Source of the DNA: Tubiluchus corallicola | Taxonomy: Eukaryota > Priapulida > Priapulimorpha > Priapulimorphida > Tubiluchidae | DNA: 60,000 bases | NCBI GenBank assembly: GCA_030141605.1 | Contig: JAQGDQ010000042.1 | Location: 498,001 to 558,000, forward strand | Reading direction: 5' to 3' | Part shown: piece by piece, positions 11,989 through 25,588 of the stretch | Numbering within the stretch: position 1 is the first letter of the stretch | How the letters are laid out: each line of letters begins with the position of its first letter | Notes under the pieces: generated by a model | The model's input: the letters and a program-made list of their open reading frames with translations, nothing else | Database searches by the model: none | Told to the model about the DNA's origin: nothing | Program-made: the position numbers and the translations under genes

Positions 11989-13987
11989 TGATGGTGCTGC
12001 CAAGCTAACCCGTCCATAAAGTTTATTTCTATTAAATTCACAGATCAAAACCACTTGATAATTATCTTTACAGGATAATATAGGAAATAGTCATAATACG
12101 TAATACTCAAAAATGACTTTAAAGCCACCCTTATTCTGTTATTAGGACACTTAATTACTACTTCAGATTACAGTATAACATCGTGAACATGCTTTATTGC
12201 GCACACGCCGAAAATGCAAACTCCCAGAACAAAACGAACTTTCAATATGTAGCATGTATAATAGTTTCGAATACTGTATTCCGTTATTGCAGATTTTTTA
12301 TCGTGCCCTATTGCCAATATTACTGTATATTTATCAATTGTTATAGCCAGCCGTCTGCAAATTCATTTACAGTTAAAGTTAAACCGCCATTCCTGAAGTT
12401 GCAAAAATTGTTGGGTATGCACTATACAGCAAGTTGTTAAAGTCACGTCGATAGGGCGTCATTTTTGTCAACTAGTTGCGCAAAAACAGTGAGTCACTCA
12501 GCAGCTTAACACCCCATCTGTTTCACCTACGTATGTACACTGGCAGCGCACTAATGTGATGCTGCAAAAACATTTTTTACTAGGGACAAACAGAAATTTT
12601 GTGTAAAAAAAATTGAACGACTTTTTTTGGATCTCATTTACTTTACTGAACATCTCAAGTAAATTTACAGCTGAACCTGTGCATGCAATTTAATACCAAA
12701 CGTTCATCAACTTTTAGTTTATTGAAGCCAAAAAATGTAATTTCATTGAAAGTAAATATACTGCAAAGTAGTAAATACTTGACAGCATCTTCTAAAAGTA
12801 CTTTTACGTTCTTTCTGAATCCACACATTGTACATTGTTACACTTTTGTTATAATACATGCTTGTCCATCTAACACTTGTATACACATGATTAGCCGCAT
12901 ATGCTTATGTAGTACCCCTGTACTTTTTTCGGCATCCCTAGCAGGTTTGCTATAACGATCCTGTACAGTATATTATCGTTGTAAAATGTAAATGTTCACC
13001 GTGTCTTTAAAGGAGCTATCAAAATGGCTGTATGAAGCCCAATAGTATAATTACACGAAGTTTGAAATACTACTTGTTTGTTAGGTAAGTGCACTGTAAA
13101 TATTCTGCATAATAGCCTATTTGAAATTAAGTTATGTTTTTAATACTGAAAGTACTCATTTTATGCGATTTGTGCACAATATTTTATAGGTCTGATAGTG
13201 TAGTACTTTAGTGGAACTTGTTAAAGTTACCGAATCTCATCCATATTTTCTGTTGTATTACACAGTTAGTTTTATACGAAAATAATACTGTACGGCCTAA
13301 TGATAATTTTAAAAATTCAAATGTACAGTTATACTGTTTACATTGTCTGCATGCACCACTATTTTTTGGACATTTTTGAGTATGAAATACTATTAATATT
13401 AACTTCAATTTTATACATTTTATATGAAGACAAATATGTATAGTATATTAGACATGGAGGGGAGATAGTTATTTGATTACTGATAATAAATATTTTGACT
13501 TTTGTAGAAATGCTTTTAAATTATTGGTACCGTGCAGCAGTCGGTGATGGTAATAGATACAGGTAGATAATAATATACTAAAACAAAATTTTGGAAAACA
13601 ATGACATAGTGTTGTTAAAAATAACATCCAAACATTCATCTGTTAAATGCACACGATTTAAGTCAAAGTTTTGTTAATTATCAATAGAAATTTACACTTT
13701 GTCTAGGACAGAAGCCAGTATGTGTACCTGAACTTCTGTATTACCACAAATTTATCCATAGTATTTAGTAGCACCAGCCACTTTCGTACAAAAATTTATA
13801 ACAAATCCTCTAAACAGTAGCTTCCCAGGCAATGACATGCATTTTCATTAAACTACAGAAATGCTCAAGAGAAATAACATCCTCTCTCTCTTGCTTATGG
13901 AAATACAAGTTACTCGGGGAGGAAATTACATAAAAACTCTTGACACAGCAGACTAAAGTATGCAAGGTTCTGTGTAACAATGAACAT
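11989..13987. other. 3' flank of gene B, no gene recognised
   Basis: AT-rich sequence holding the likely 3' UTR of gene B. Only short unsupported ORFs occur (12183-12440 and 12683-12955) and no repeat boundaries are visible. Confidence 0.4.
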
Positions 13988-14345
13988 CAGGGCCAGATTA
14001 TTCTATATGGTAGTATAAACTGCAGCCTATTTCCCTCAAGCTTTAATAAAATTTAGTAAGAAATCTGTCTTTTCACAGTGAATGTGTTGAACTATGTGAC
14101 AATTTTGTTTGCAATAAACAGCAAAAAGTGGATTTCTTACAGAATGTTTTTACTGACACACGAAAATTAGCTACGCTAGTTTATTTAAAGAATGTGCAAT
14201 AAGTTTACTTCAAGTTATGTAGATGCTGCTAAAATATATCACGAGTAAAAAATATTCAAGTCGTGCGGACGAGTTAGAGAGTGGTTTGAAGGGGTTCAAT
14301 AATTTCATCAGCCTAGGGGTCTTAAAAAGTAATAATCCGGCCCTG
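13988..14345. mobile_element. hAT-like miniature element, copy 1 of a local family
   Basis: Left end CAGGGCCAGATTATT pairs with right end AATAATCCGGCCCTG as terminal inverted repeats. The flanking 8-mers ATGAACAT and GCGAACAA agree at five of eight positions, so the target duplication is eroded. The interior matches, in reverse complement, the element at 20441-20810 over about 70 bases (for example TGAAGTAAACTTA). Confidence 0.75.
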
Positions 14346-15478
14346 GCGAACAAAGCGTTGTCTCCATTTACTTGCCTTGAACTACAACCATGTTTAATGA
14401 GAAAGCGCTTTGTTCTTTAAGGCTTTTGGTACAATATATCCATTTACAATTTGCTATTATACACTACTTTGTAAATTAGCACATTCAAGCAAACACCTAG
14501 CAATGTCTACTAGAAGATTTTGTAGGGTATAAAAATACACCGTTACAAGCACCAGAGTTACAAAATCGAAAATTTGATATTTTAAAATAATCTCATATTA
14601 ATTTCACCCCTCATAATGTATCACTTTCACACTGAGAAAATTATTTCCTTTTCCCAAATTACGATCCAATATGATATGCCACTTTTAACCACCATCACTT
14701 CAAATATACCTCAAATGTTTAAGTATATAAGTAATAAACCAACAAGGAAACCATTTAGACTACAACAACAACATTGCAACATTACAATATGTAGTTTCAC
14801 ATAATAAAACAAATTAAGTAGTACTAGAGTCAGTTGTTAATTTTCATTGCAAAAGAACATGATTTATAATGTCTACAGTAAATACGACTAGGACACCACT
14901 AATACCTAAATAACGAGACAAGTATATAACATATTTGTATAAAAACAACAAAAACAAAAAAACAGAAAATGTGTTGTGTTTCAATGAAAAACATTGAATG
15001 AGATAAAGAGAAACCCACAATTCTGTTATAAGACTTATTTGCCACTAGCACTAGTAGAGGTATGATGACATTTCAGAGAAAATTTAATGAGAAAACTAAT
15101 CAAGTTAGCCAATACAGTATTGTGCATATGAGAAAAACACCTAAAACAGCCCTATGAAATGTGCAAAATCCTGTGTGCCATAAATAACCTTCATGCTTCA
15201 TGATATGTGAGTGAGATGCTAATTTCAATACTTAAATTTTGAAAGTGTTCCAGAACAGCACAATTACCTCCCTATGTGCATCTACTATACCATCAGTAAA
15301 AACAGATTAACAATTTTTTAGAAATATTTGTGCAAAGAATTCCCACTTTGCATTAAGTCAACACGATATTGATATAAAAATATAACGACTGATTTTAGAA
15401 CTAATAATTTTAGGACTACTCTAGTTAGTCCTTTCCTTATAAAAATGATTCTGGTAAGCTAAATTATCTCCTTTAGCA
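14346..15478. other. 3' flank of the CREC gene, no gene recognised
   Basis: AT-rich stretch containing the probable 3' UTR of the minus-strand CREC gene. I see no supported ORF, RNA gene or repeat boundary. Confidence 0.4.
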
Positions 15479-18400
15479 TTATAGTTCTTCATGAATTGCT
15501 TGGCCCCAGTTGGTTACTTGACTGCCAAGAAAGACTTCATATTTGTTCAATGCTTCTTCTTTGGACAACTGCATATCCTACATATAAAAAACGAAAGCAT
15601 GGATGAACAGTAGTACAGCAATTATATTCTACTGAATATTCCGTAACTAAAAGAATAATACTGTACAAAACATGACAAATACTCACTTCAGCATCGATAT
15701 GTTACTGTATAAACTGAATAAAAAATAATAATGCGGCACTATTGAAAAATAGGCTGTTAATATAATCAGGATCTTACAGTCAGAAATTTCCATATTAAGG
15801 TTTATTACCACACACCAGTTTTTTTAACAAATTTTGCAATTCGTCAACAGAGTCGTGATGGAAAATAGATTTGCTATTTTGCAACATGCTGTTTATGTCC
15901 ATTGCAACTCAGAATAAAGTCTGCCATTTGTCAACAGTGTCACCGCTGTCACGTGATCAATTAATAGTAAAATGTACAGTAGGCAACAGAAAGCAGCTGT
16001 TGAAAAACTATTAGCTGCACTTACACAGTACAGTAAATGTACAATGTAGAGTAGGTAAAATGTTGTTGTTTGTGTGTATTTACAGTAACTTGTTAGTAAT
16101 CATTCACATAATTCTGAATGTTTAGTGGTGAATAATAAAACAGATAATGGATAGTTTTCTTCGGGCACAGCACATGTATAGCACCTGGAGAATACTGCTG
16201 GTGACAATCCCTTGGAGTCATAAACACACGGCTGCCCTCAAACAAGTGTATGTATATTACTAAACCTTACTAGTATTACTAACTAGTGATACTTTTCTCA
16301 CTAAAACACTATCATAGTATTATATAGCTATGAAGAAAATGTGAAGTCTTAACATAATTACTACTATTACTGGCTCGTAATTGCAAAGCAACAAATAAGA
16401 AAAAAGTTGACCATAACATGGCGGTAAGCAAGCAAAATAGTTAGTATCAGATGTGATGGGACCATGCATGGTGAGACATAGCCAGTATAGGACATGCATT
16501 CTCAAACAAATGTATGCTAAGATTTTTTATACCTCGATTTGCTGCTGGATATATATTATGAGTGATAATACTGTATATAGAGTGCCCAAGAAGGCTTGGG
16601 TACTAATATTGAGATCATGACTTATGATGGCAAATTTCCTTGGTTTAGCCAAAATCCGTACAAAAACAGAAATTGTGAAAACAGGCATCAAATAGGCATG
16701 AAACGATCTCTTTATAAAGAAAATGTAAATTGTAACAATAGTCAAGCTCACTTAATGCATAAGAATGCAAAAACAGTCATTTTACAAACAACCAAGACCC
16801 CAAAGTTTGATTTGTCAACACAGATTACAAACTACAGAATCTTGATAGTTACACTTACACGATCCTCATCAGCTGAGTAAATGAGATGATTTGCCTCTGC
16901 ACGAGCGTGGTCATAATTAACAGGTAAAATCCATTCTTGCACTTCAGCTGGACTCATTTTACCATCACCATCTACATCACGAACTTTGGCAAAATTTTCT
17001 CTTTCATGCTGCACCCAGTCAGGTTCGGGTTCACCCTCACGCTCAGGCCGATACATATCAGCTGCAATGAATGAAGTAGAAAAAATAAATGTTACTAGAA
17101 CACTGTGAATGAGCACAACCATTGCTGTTTTCATTTCTTAGTGACACTAAAGATTTTTGCATACACAATCACAAGGACAGATTTTGTACGACGGCAGCAG
17201 AGATGGGCGGATATTACTTTCTCGTTTACCTGCAACTGCAAAATCCGCAACTATACATGCCCACATCTGCACACCCCGCGGATTGAGTAAAAATTGAATA
17301 TCCACATATCCGCAAAAATGTAGGCAACAACTAGGCCTGCTGTGTGTGCCCTATAAAATGTTTTTTGTATGAAGGTAGGAGGAATCAATAATAAATTACT
17401 AGCCAGACCCCAGTTTTGCTTGTAAACCCTCAACAACGACTCACACTGCATGATGTACATAGTATATCACTCAACCATATCAACCACATCGCAACACAAA
17501 CCATACTACACCTGAGAAAAAATTTTTGCAATTATAAGCAATGTTTTGCGTCTAGGAATTTCCAGGCAAAGTTTCAGGAAGCAGCGAAAAAGCAAGAGGT
17601 GATGAGAACATCTTAAATTAAAGCAGTATTGAAAGGTGTTTAATTTGATAGCAAAACTTAATGCGTAAGGAAAGGCTCAACGAACTGAAATTGGGTAAAC
17701 TTTTTGTGCAAACACTGAATACTGTGCATAATTAGCTTTTGCATGCTGCAATTTAGCGTAAAATCCGCGATTTCAGGCAATAAAAATCCGCAGTCCGCAT
17801 ATGCGCACATAATTCACTATACGCAATCCGCAAATCAGCAAAATTAGTGCGGATTCCGTAAACGCGTGACTGCAAATCCGCTATTCACCCATCTCTGAAC
17901 CGCATTTCTGCTAAAAATTTGCAACAAAAAGAGAACATACCTATGTATTCTTCTCTGCTTAAATATCCATCACCATCTAAGTCAATACTCTCCATTGTTT
18001 CCTGAAGATTACATAAGGAAAAAGTTAAATTTAATTTAAAATCGACAAAACCAGATTTTCTCAGCAATTCTGTTTCATTGCATGTTTTAACCAAAAATAC
18101 AGCACATTATTAGCACATAGTACCTAAATTATCATCCAACTTTCTGTACATCTTTATTGTATTGTTTTCTGCATATTTAAAGTAGTATGCATAACATTTT
18201 TCTATGCTGCTGGCTTTGATGTATGACTAGACCTATCGGCTCATAATGGTTACCTTGTTTTCTTTATTCATAGGTTAGGCAGGAGTCAAATCAGGCAATC
18301 AGTCTGGTTTAATTTGCAGAGCCACTTATTTCACAGATCTAAGGTTTCTGACCACATAGTTAAATCTACTATTTCACTAAAACACACTACACGTATTTAA

Positions 18401-21400
18401 AGTAAGCAGAGTTGCAAGCACCCTCGTTCTTAGTTTGGTGCCCTACCCAACGATTGACAACTTTTGAAAGGCATTAGTTATATGATGATGTTGGTGGAGC
18501 TAAATGCACTATTCGATACACAATCGTGAACAATGCACTAAGTTAGCTGGCTGGCTGGAGACTGGTATGGTACAGTTGAGGTTACGGAGCTTTGGTTGCC
18601 AGTTTTGTCCATGGTAAGAGTAGTCCATGAGAATGGCGGGATGCTAAATCAATTGCTCCACTTGGGGAAAATTTCGGTTGTGAATTTTATGCCGTTACAG
18701 CCATGAACTCAGAAAAATGAAATTTATAAATGTAAGACTGTTTATCATGACATAGAAATGCAAAAGATATCAAGTTGCTTGTTTACTTGTAAGTGCAAGT
18801 ATTGAAATAATCTATTTTGGAAAAATTTATTTTAATTTAGTCTAAAAATTAAAAACGGTAATGCATCATTTTACGTAATATAACTAAACACGCACTACGA
18901 AATCCAAACATGCAAATTTGCTAACTAAAACTTACAAGAACAATAACTTCATGCATATGCCTTGATTCTTCGGGATGTAAAAAGTCTGTAAACTCTTGTC
19001 TAGAAAGGCCACCATCTTTGTTTATATCAGCTTGATCCCATCGTCTCTTGTCTCTAGCCAACATCTCCACAAACCGCGTGCCTTCTTCATCATCTAAACA
19101 AGTAAATAACAATGACGAACAAATATGAAACTTCGAACACATTGCTCAAATGATTTTTACCTAGGGATTAAATGATTTCATCAAAGAAATAATACTCAAA
19201 GCAAAAGGCCGACCTAAAATAAAAACTTCTGTTCAACCCCCTACATATTTTTAAAAAATTCTTACGCAAATCACTGTAACAGACTCACTTACCAGTCTCG
19301 GGGCGGTCACCATAAGTGATCTTTTTAAAATCATCCCAAGTTATAAACGCCGTGTCAGACTTGCCGCCGTAATATGACCACTGATTCTCAACATCATCAA
19401 CTACATATCTTTGTTGAAAAGAAACAAACAGGAATTATTAATTATAACACTTCTGCTGCATAATAATCTTCTCATTGTTTCTGCTACGACACACAAAAAA
19501 CATGAAATGATTTTCCACATTTCAATCTTAATACACTGTCAGAAAATTTGATTAGATTTTTAACATTGAAGAAGCTCAAATATACTCACTTTTTATGAAC
19601 TGTTCTTATCCAGTCAACAAGTTCCTCCTCGGTGATGATGTCATCACCATTAACATCTACTTTGTCCATAATGGCTCTAAAATATTCATGATTTAATTTT
19701 TGGAGGTATGTGCTAATGAATGTTTACTTGTAATTATAAAACAAATGACACAAAGACTATATAAAGGATAACATTTAAGATTTCACTATATACATACTAG
19801 CATGACTTTATTACTTTATTCCCTGGTTTTCACCTGCTTCTTACTCCTCAGTCATAAGCCATTTCCATTGGAGAGAGGGTAACTATAGTCTTAAGTATGA
19901 TTTAAATACAGTCTAAAGTCACTAGTAGCGATCATACAAATCTAGTTGCTATACATAAGAACACTAAGACTAGTGACAATTGACAACATCTCTCATTATG
20001 ATCATGCATGTTTTTTGGATGCACCAAGAAACAACAACCTACTTTTCTGAAATATGTCAGACTCAACTGACAATATTTCCAGCACTTATCTTTGACTTTT
20101 AAAGGGGAATGGAAGTGCACCTGTTAACCCAGCTAAAGCTTTATTTTATCACAAGTAGTTAAATTAGTTGGTTTTTTGTTGCAAAAGCAGCTTGCTTCAC
20201 ATCACCTTCATTTTCACCTGGCATGATGTCACTGGTGTCACTGCAGCAAGATTAAGAAGTGTGTTGCAAAATAAACAGTGGCTAATATACAGCATTTACA
20301 GACAGACAGATTTATCTATTAGCCATTTTAATCTAGTTGTGGTGGTTTAACTTATATATGAATGGATTTAGGTAGGGTCTATGTGGAGACATTCAAACCT
20401 GTAGATGCCCAAAACAGGGAGATTTAGCTACAGATCTAATCAGGGCTGGATTATGACCTTATGGGGTCCTAGACTAATAAAATTATGAGGCCCCCTCAGA
20501 CGAAGCTGCCCGCTAAAAAATGACTCATTCGCACCCATTTTAAATATTTTTTACTTGCGATGTATTTTAGCGACATTTATACACCTTGAAGTAAACTTAC
20601 CGCACATTTTTTAAATAAACTAAAACAGCTATCTTTTGTTCGTCAATAAAAATATTCTTTAAGAAATACCACTGTTTTACTAATGCAAACCAAATTAGCA
20701 CATATTTCAATATAAATTTTTAACCAAATGTTACCAAAGCTTGAGGGGCCCCCAAGATTGAGGGGTCCTAGGCTGTACCAATAAACTAGCCTATTGGATA
20801 ATCCGGCCTGGGTCTAATCGAGATGAGTGCTGTAAATTCCCATAGAGCGTTTTTGCATCTCTAGAATTTTTAAATATCTGTTTTAATACCAAATCTGTCA
20901 GTAGAAATGGTTTTCAGACAGCACTTTTTAACTCTTTTCAAGACATACTTTAAACAAATGGTCCTCACATTTTCAGACACTTGGGAAAACTTTGGCATTT
21001 GGGCAGAAGAAAGGTTACCTTAAACCTTTAAACCAAAATGTTGCACATAAGTATGTTTAATAATTAGGTATTACAATGGCAACTAAGCACAACCCCCACC
21101 CATATTCTATGTGCTGAGTACCCAGATGATTTTTTTCATGTTGTCTAGATGGTAGATGGACGATCCTACTTTGTGCAAAGTGAAGCATGTTCTACCTCAA
21201 TGTGATCCCATTTTGTGAGATGTTTATGTTGAGTTAACAGTTGGTGGAAAACGGAAAGTAATATTTCAAAATTTGGAGAATTGGAATGTCTATATGTCAA
21301 GTTTTTTGTCATACAAAATTTGCGACTGATCAATGTCTATATTCCCCAATACCATAACCTAATTATAAACAATAATAGGTTCAAAAATTCATTGATGGTT

Positions 21401-23118
21401 TGTAAGCCTCATGCCTCTTCAGCAATTCAGTGTTTCGTCACTAATGGTGACCTTACCATTTTGCCGTGTACAATGTAGGCCTATTTTAAAATTTATTGGG
21501 ATTTAATGTGTTGATTTATGGCTTCGTATCATAATTATGCGGGCGTAGCCTTACACAGCAGTTAAGAACAAATCAGATACTACTTTGAAAAGCTATTACA
21601 TTCTATGCAGTACAATTTGCAAATTTGTTGAAATGTGAAATTGCAGTAGCCATAAATAATTTGTTCAAACAAATATGTTTAAATTTTGCAAGCTGATATT
21701 TCATTTAATAAAAATTTTATTTCTTGACTATATTCATTTGCATAAGTGGTACATGCTACCAAACAACATTATCAAGCCATGATAGTGTCAAAACTCTACA
21801 CGACCAACATCTACAAGAAAGCAGGGGTTTCAAGAGACTGCTCACAAGAGTAACACTTGCTCTACAATACGTACACCATAGGTACAAATATAGAATTTTC
21901 TCTTGCTGATAACTGGCATCAACTTTGTAAAGCAAATCAATGTTCCTGGTGATTCGTGTCATCAATGACACAAACGGTGGTGTGCACTTACAACTTAGTT
22001 TAAATTCAATGAAATCCACACATTTTATTTTCAATGTAAGAACGTTAATTTAAAGTGTAACCATTCCCCATTAAGAATGCACAAAACTAGTTGTGCAAAC
22101 TAGAATTTATGGATTTAACATTTTACACATAACAGGCAACCATGCTGTATAAGTGTTTACCTTAACCTCTCCAGCACTTCAGCTTGAGGCAAATCTCTAA
22201 AGGTCTCAGCCTCATCTGGTCCCAAAAATGCATCTGCATCATAGTCTGGGTTGTGCTCTCCATGTTCATAGTGCTGTTTGTCACTAAACTAGAAATGAAT
22301 AAAAAGCCATAGATTTTTACATTGTAATCTGGCATTGTTGTACAGTGCTTGTCTACTCCAGAGATCTTGGGTTTAAATCCCATTCACACATGGATTTTTT
22401 GAGTCCTTCTTCACTTGCACAGGATTCTCTGACCACCTTTCCAGATCTACACAGCATTAACTAAATAAGTACTGGAGAAAGAAAGGTAGCCAAGTGATGA
22501 GGTAGCATACAGATATCAGCCTGTACACCTCATGTGTGTACTAAGGTTATAGACACAAGCTTTACAAAATTGACTAAGTAAAAACATGATTCAAACAGAA
22601 GAATAAACTGTTGTTTCTTAACTAAAAAATAAACAATAAAAAGTTGACTGAGACTGTGCATGCATAAACTGGCAAAGACAAAGCCTTCAGTGTATGTATG
22701 AGCTGCTTAGCCAAAGACAGTAGCACATTTTATGTTTAATTAGGATACCTTTCAATTTAGATAAGAATAATCAGTTTCTGATTAATCATTCAGAGCAGAT
22801 CTCATAGAAAAAACTAAGTACAACGTAACAACACACAACATGTAATGTCATATGCAAAGAGATGACCTTGCCATAGCCCCCACCATAAACAACATTAACA
22901 GATTTATCACACTATATTAAAAAAAACGAGATGATACTAGTCATGATTTGCAGTTGAAAAAATATCCTACATATAAAAAAGAGTGTGCTACAATACTGTC
23001 GAAAATTACTCTATAAATATATACATAATAAATAGTAAAGAAATACCTGACCACCAATGTCTGAGACTACACCTGAAACCACAAGGCAAAGCAGTACGAC
23101 GACAGAGAGGAACTTCAT
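15479..23118 (-). CDS. CREC-family EF-hand protein (calumenin/reticulocalbin-like), complete
   Basis: Eight exons: 23047-23118, 22161-22288, 19590-19676, 19293-19408, 18936-19093, 17941-18001, 16859-17061 and 15479-15577. All junctions are in frame, giving 307 aa. A signal peptide (MKFLSVVVLLCLVVSG) leads to the family motif HYEHGEHNPDYDADAFLG. EF-hand loops are seen at 74-85 (DVNGDD...), 157-168 (DINKDGGLSRQE), 194-205 (DLDGDGYLSREE), 236-247 (DVDGDGKMSPAE) and 272-283 (DEDRDMQLSKEE). The expected second hand (near YYGGKSDTAF) has lost its acidic ligands. The FLHPEE and LNKYEVFLGSQ motifs are family signatures. The protein ends HEEL, an HDEL-like ER-retention signal, so it should be a low-affinity calcium-binding chaperone of the secretory pathway. 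Calumenin and reticulocalbin cannot be told apart here. Introns contain at least two hAT-like miniature elements. Confidence 0.94.
17198..17897. mobile_element. hAT-like miniature element in CREC intron 6
   Basis: Terminal inverted repeats CAGAGATGGGCGGAT and ATCCGCTATTCACCCATCTCTG begin and end with CAG/CTG. The flanking 8-mers GACGGCAG and AACCGCAT match at five of eight positions, an eroded target duplication. The interior is rich in repeated AATCCGC motifs on both arms. Confidence 0.75.
20441..20810. mobile_element. hAT-like miniature element in CREC intron 2, copy 2 of a local family
   Basis: Ends CAGGGCTGGATTA and TAATCCGGCCTG are inverted repeats. The flanking 8-mers GATCTAAT (20433-20440) and GGTCTAAT (20811-20818) agree at seven of eight positions. 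It is the same family as 13988-14345 but in the opposite orientation. Confidence 0.85.
22320..22520 (+). repeat. possible tRNA-derived SINE in CREC intron 1-2 region
   Basis: GGGTTTAAATCCC resembles a tRNA B box, about 40 bases after TGGCATTGTTGTACAGTG, a weak A box. No second copy of the tail is evident in the window, so support is thin. Confidence 0.3.
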
Positions 23119-24372
23119 TTTCAAAACCTTTTTTGGTTAATTCTTTATTGATGAATGTATGCTGAAAATCAAGAAGAAGGTTAAGCTGGCCAGCACAACG
23201 GGTTTGCAAGTGCACTTGTATAGAAAATTGAATTTGTTTAAGACAGAAACGTTTTGCGCATGTATGGAATATTAACCAATATAAAAATAATTTGGTCACC
23301 TGTAGATGACTGCTTGTGTGCAGTGAAAACATGACTATAATAAAATTCGCTGATAAGGCGGGATCTGTATCAAACTAATGTCGTTCTTACTGCACGAACG
23401 TTTAAAAACGCACTCATGCTACCAATAATTCAGTCGACGTCAAAAATATTATAGTTCCTAATTCCACCAACAATACCTTATACAAGGGCTCGTATTTCTA
23501 TTTTCTATCCACTTTTACATTTATCCCAGTTACAGCACAAAAATCAAAGGTGCACAATAAAAAATCGAAAGTGCACTGCAAAAGTTCATATTTATATACA
23601 TAGCACAGGTATTAATCATAAATAATTAATCGAAGCAACGATAACTTACGCAATAAAACTGTGATTTAACGTTAAAAATGACAGGTTCAAACACTGAGTA
23701 GGAACTTAGTTTACATACCACGATTGCAATCAAAACCTCAAAATCGAAAGCCACAGAAACCACGAAAGATCAGCATCGAAAAAACAACAGACACGTTCTA
23801 GCCACCAGCCTGGAAGTGCTGACGTGTACTTACTGTACTAATGGCCAAGTTAATGCAACAGCTTGGCAACGCAATAGGTGAATGACTTTTCTGCTAAATA
23901 ATTAGCCATTAGCGTACCGGAACTAGTATTTCTACCAGAAATCTCGGACTTTTTAGCGAAACCAGCCAGTGAAGCAGGGGACGGCTGCAAGTGCCATCCA
24001 GGGCTGCCAATAATTGTATGAATGATGCTGATTAATCGCATTGGAGACTAAAAATTATCGTACTTTCCCCAAATCCGGGATTATACATGTTTGCAAGCAA
24101 ATTATTACTGTTGCAGAATTTTGCACTTGTTAATTAATTGTAACACCAAAAACTGGCACTAACAAGTGTTAAACTAAATTTATCAAAACAAAATAAATGC
24201 TGCTCATTTCTGCATGTGCAGAATCAAGCCTTATCATTGTCATCATGAACACTCTTTTTTAAAAATACTGCCTTTTTTCAGAAAACTGTAACCATTAACT
24301 GTGATCCCAGGATGATTCGGTCTAGAATGAAGTTTAATCAGAATTTTCCAGTGGGCAATGCGCATATTCATG
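23119..24372. other. upstream region of the CREC gene, no gene recognised
   Basis: This holds the promoter and 5' UTR of the minus-strand CREC gene. TGACGTGT at 23820-23827 resembles a UPR element. Only short ORFs are present. Confidence 0.4.
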
Positions 24373-24763
24373 TAGGGGTGAGCATTCCCTGCCTGAAAGC
24401 GAATTCGAATCGAATTTCTGACATTCAAACCGAATTTCGGTATTATGAATCCGAATCGAGTTCGAATACAGTTGTCAATATTTTTGAATAAAGGAAAATA
24501 ATTTTCGAATATCATATTAATTAAGAAATGGTTTCACAAAGACCATGCATATTACACGAATTTATTCTGCAGTAATTTAAAACATTAATAATAAAATTAA
24601 TATTTGTTTAAATATTGTGTGCAGAAGTCACAGCTAAATTGTGTCGATTGCTTGCTGTTTTAAACGTTTTAATAATAAAGAATGCATGTATTTGAAGTGC
24701 TGAACTAAAAAACTCATTCGAATCGAATTCGAACTCAAATCGAATGTTCGATGCTCACCCATA
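24373..24763. mobile_element. miniature inverted-repeat element with GAATTCGAAT-rich arms
   Basis: The left end TAGGGGTGAGCAT and the reverse complement of the right end (TATGGGTGAGCAT) match at 12 of 13 positions. Both arms carry CGAATTCGAAT-type repeats. No matching target duplication is visible. The ends resemble hAT elements. Confidence 0.7.
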
Positions 24764-24782
24764 ACAAACAATAGCGTAGCAG

Positions 24783-25317
24783 ATGTACAGTTCAAACCTC
24801 ACAAAAGTTTTTGAGAAAAGGAAGATTTCTTTGGAAACAAAAATTAGAATATTCTCAGCCTTAGTTGAAACTGTATTTCTGTATAACTCTGAGCTCTCGA
24901 CAATAAAAGCAAAGCATAAAGCTGAAATTGATGCGTTTCAAAGGCAAAATTACAGAAACGTTTCGGGTACTAGATGTCCAAACATAATTTCAAACAAAGA
25001 TCTCTATGAAAAAATAAAAGAAGAACCTTGGACAAGAAAAATAAAAAGACGCCGTCTAAGATGGATTGGGCATATGCTTAGACTACCTGATGATATTTCA
25101 GTGAAGATAGCTCTTGAGCAAGCCATAGAACCAGCGAAAAAACCTGCAGGAGGACAAATGTTAACATATTTAGATTTTGCACAGAAAGATTTAAACACTT
25201 CAGCATTGATCCTTAGAAATAAATGCCCTTGGGGCACTGCGCGAGCAGGGAGTCCTGGCATAGGGAGGTGAGCAGAATCATGTCCCTGGACGTATGAGTC
25301 ATTGGATGATGATGATG
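24783..25317 (+). mobile_element. RTE-like LINE, C-terminal fragment
   Basis: A 162-codon frame carries the usual post-RT tail of RTE-type LINEs: TKIRIFSALVETVFLYNSE, an AFQRQN region, RRRLRWIGHMLRLPDD and KPAGGQMLTYLDF. The coding end is followed by a short GATGATGATG tail, as in RTE 3' ends. The endonuclease and the polymerase core are missing, so this is a 5'-truncated dead copy. Confidence 0.8.
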
Positions 25318-25588
25318 TAAAGTTCAAAAGAGTACCCATGTTGTAGTTGAATGTTGTGCAGTAGCGAGAAAGTGAGTTATTTCGTTTTATTGTTCATATT
25401 TTTCAATTATTACTATTTACATTTGTATTTTAATAGACGTAAGTAGTAAAAGACCAAAATGATATTTCTAGGCGAAGATAAAGTGCTCTTAGATTGCGAT
25501 TCTATGCTGATCAAGTATGAGTCACAGATAGTTTGATGTCGTACTGTCGGCGAATAGATGTTAAGCGAGTACACACACAGAAACAGTC

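Noticed and set aside
16596-16880. 94-codon plus-strand ORF overlapping CREC exon 7
   Set aside because: It is antisense to a confirmed exon with no domain.
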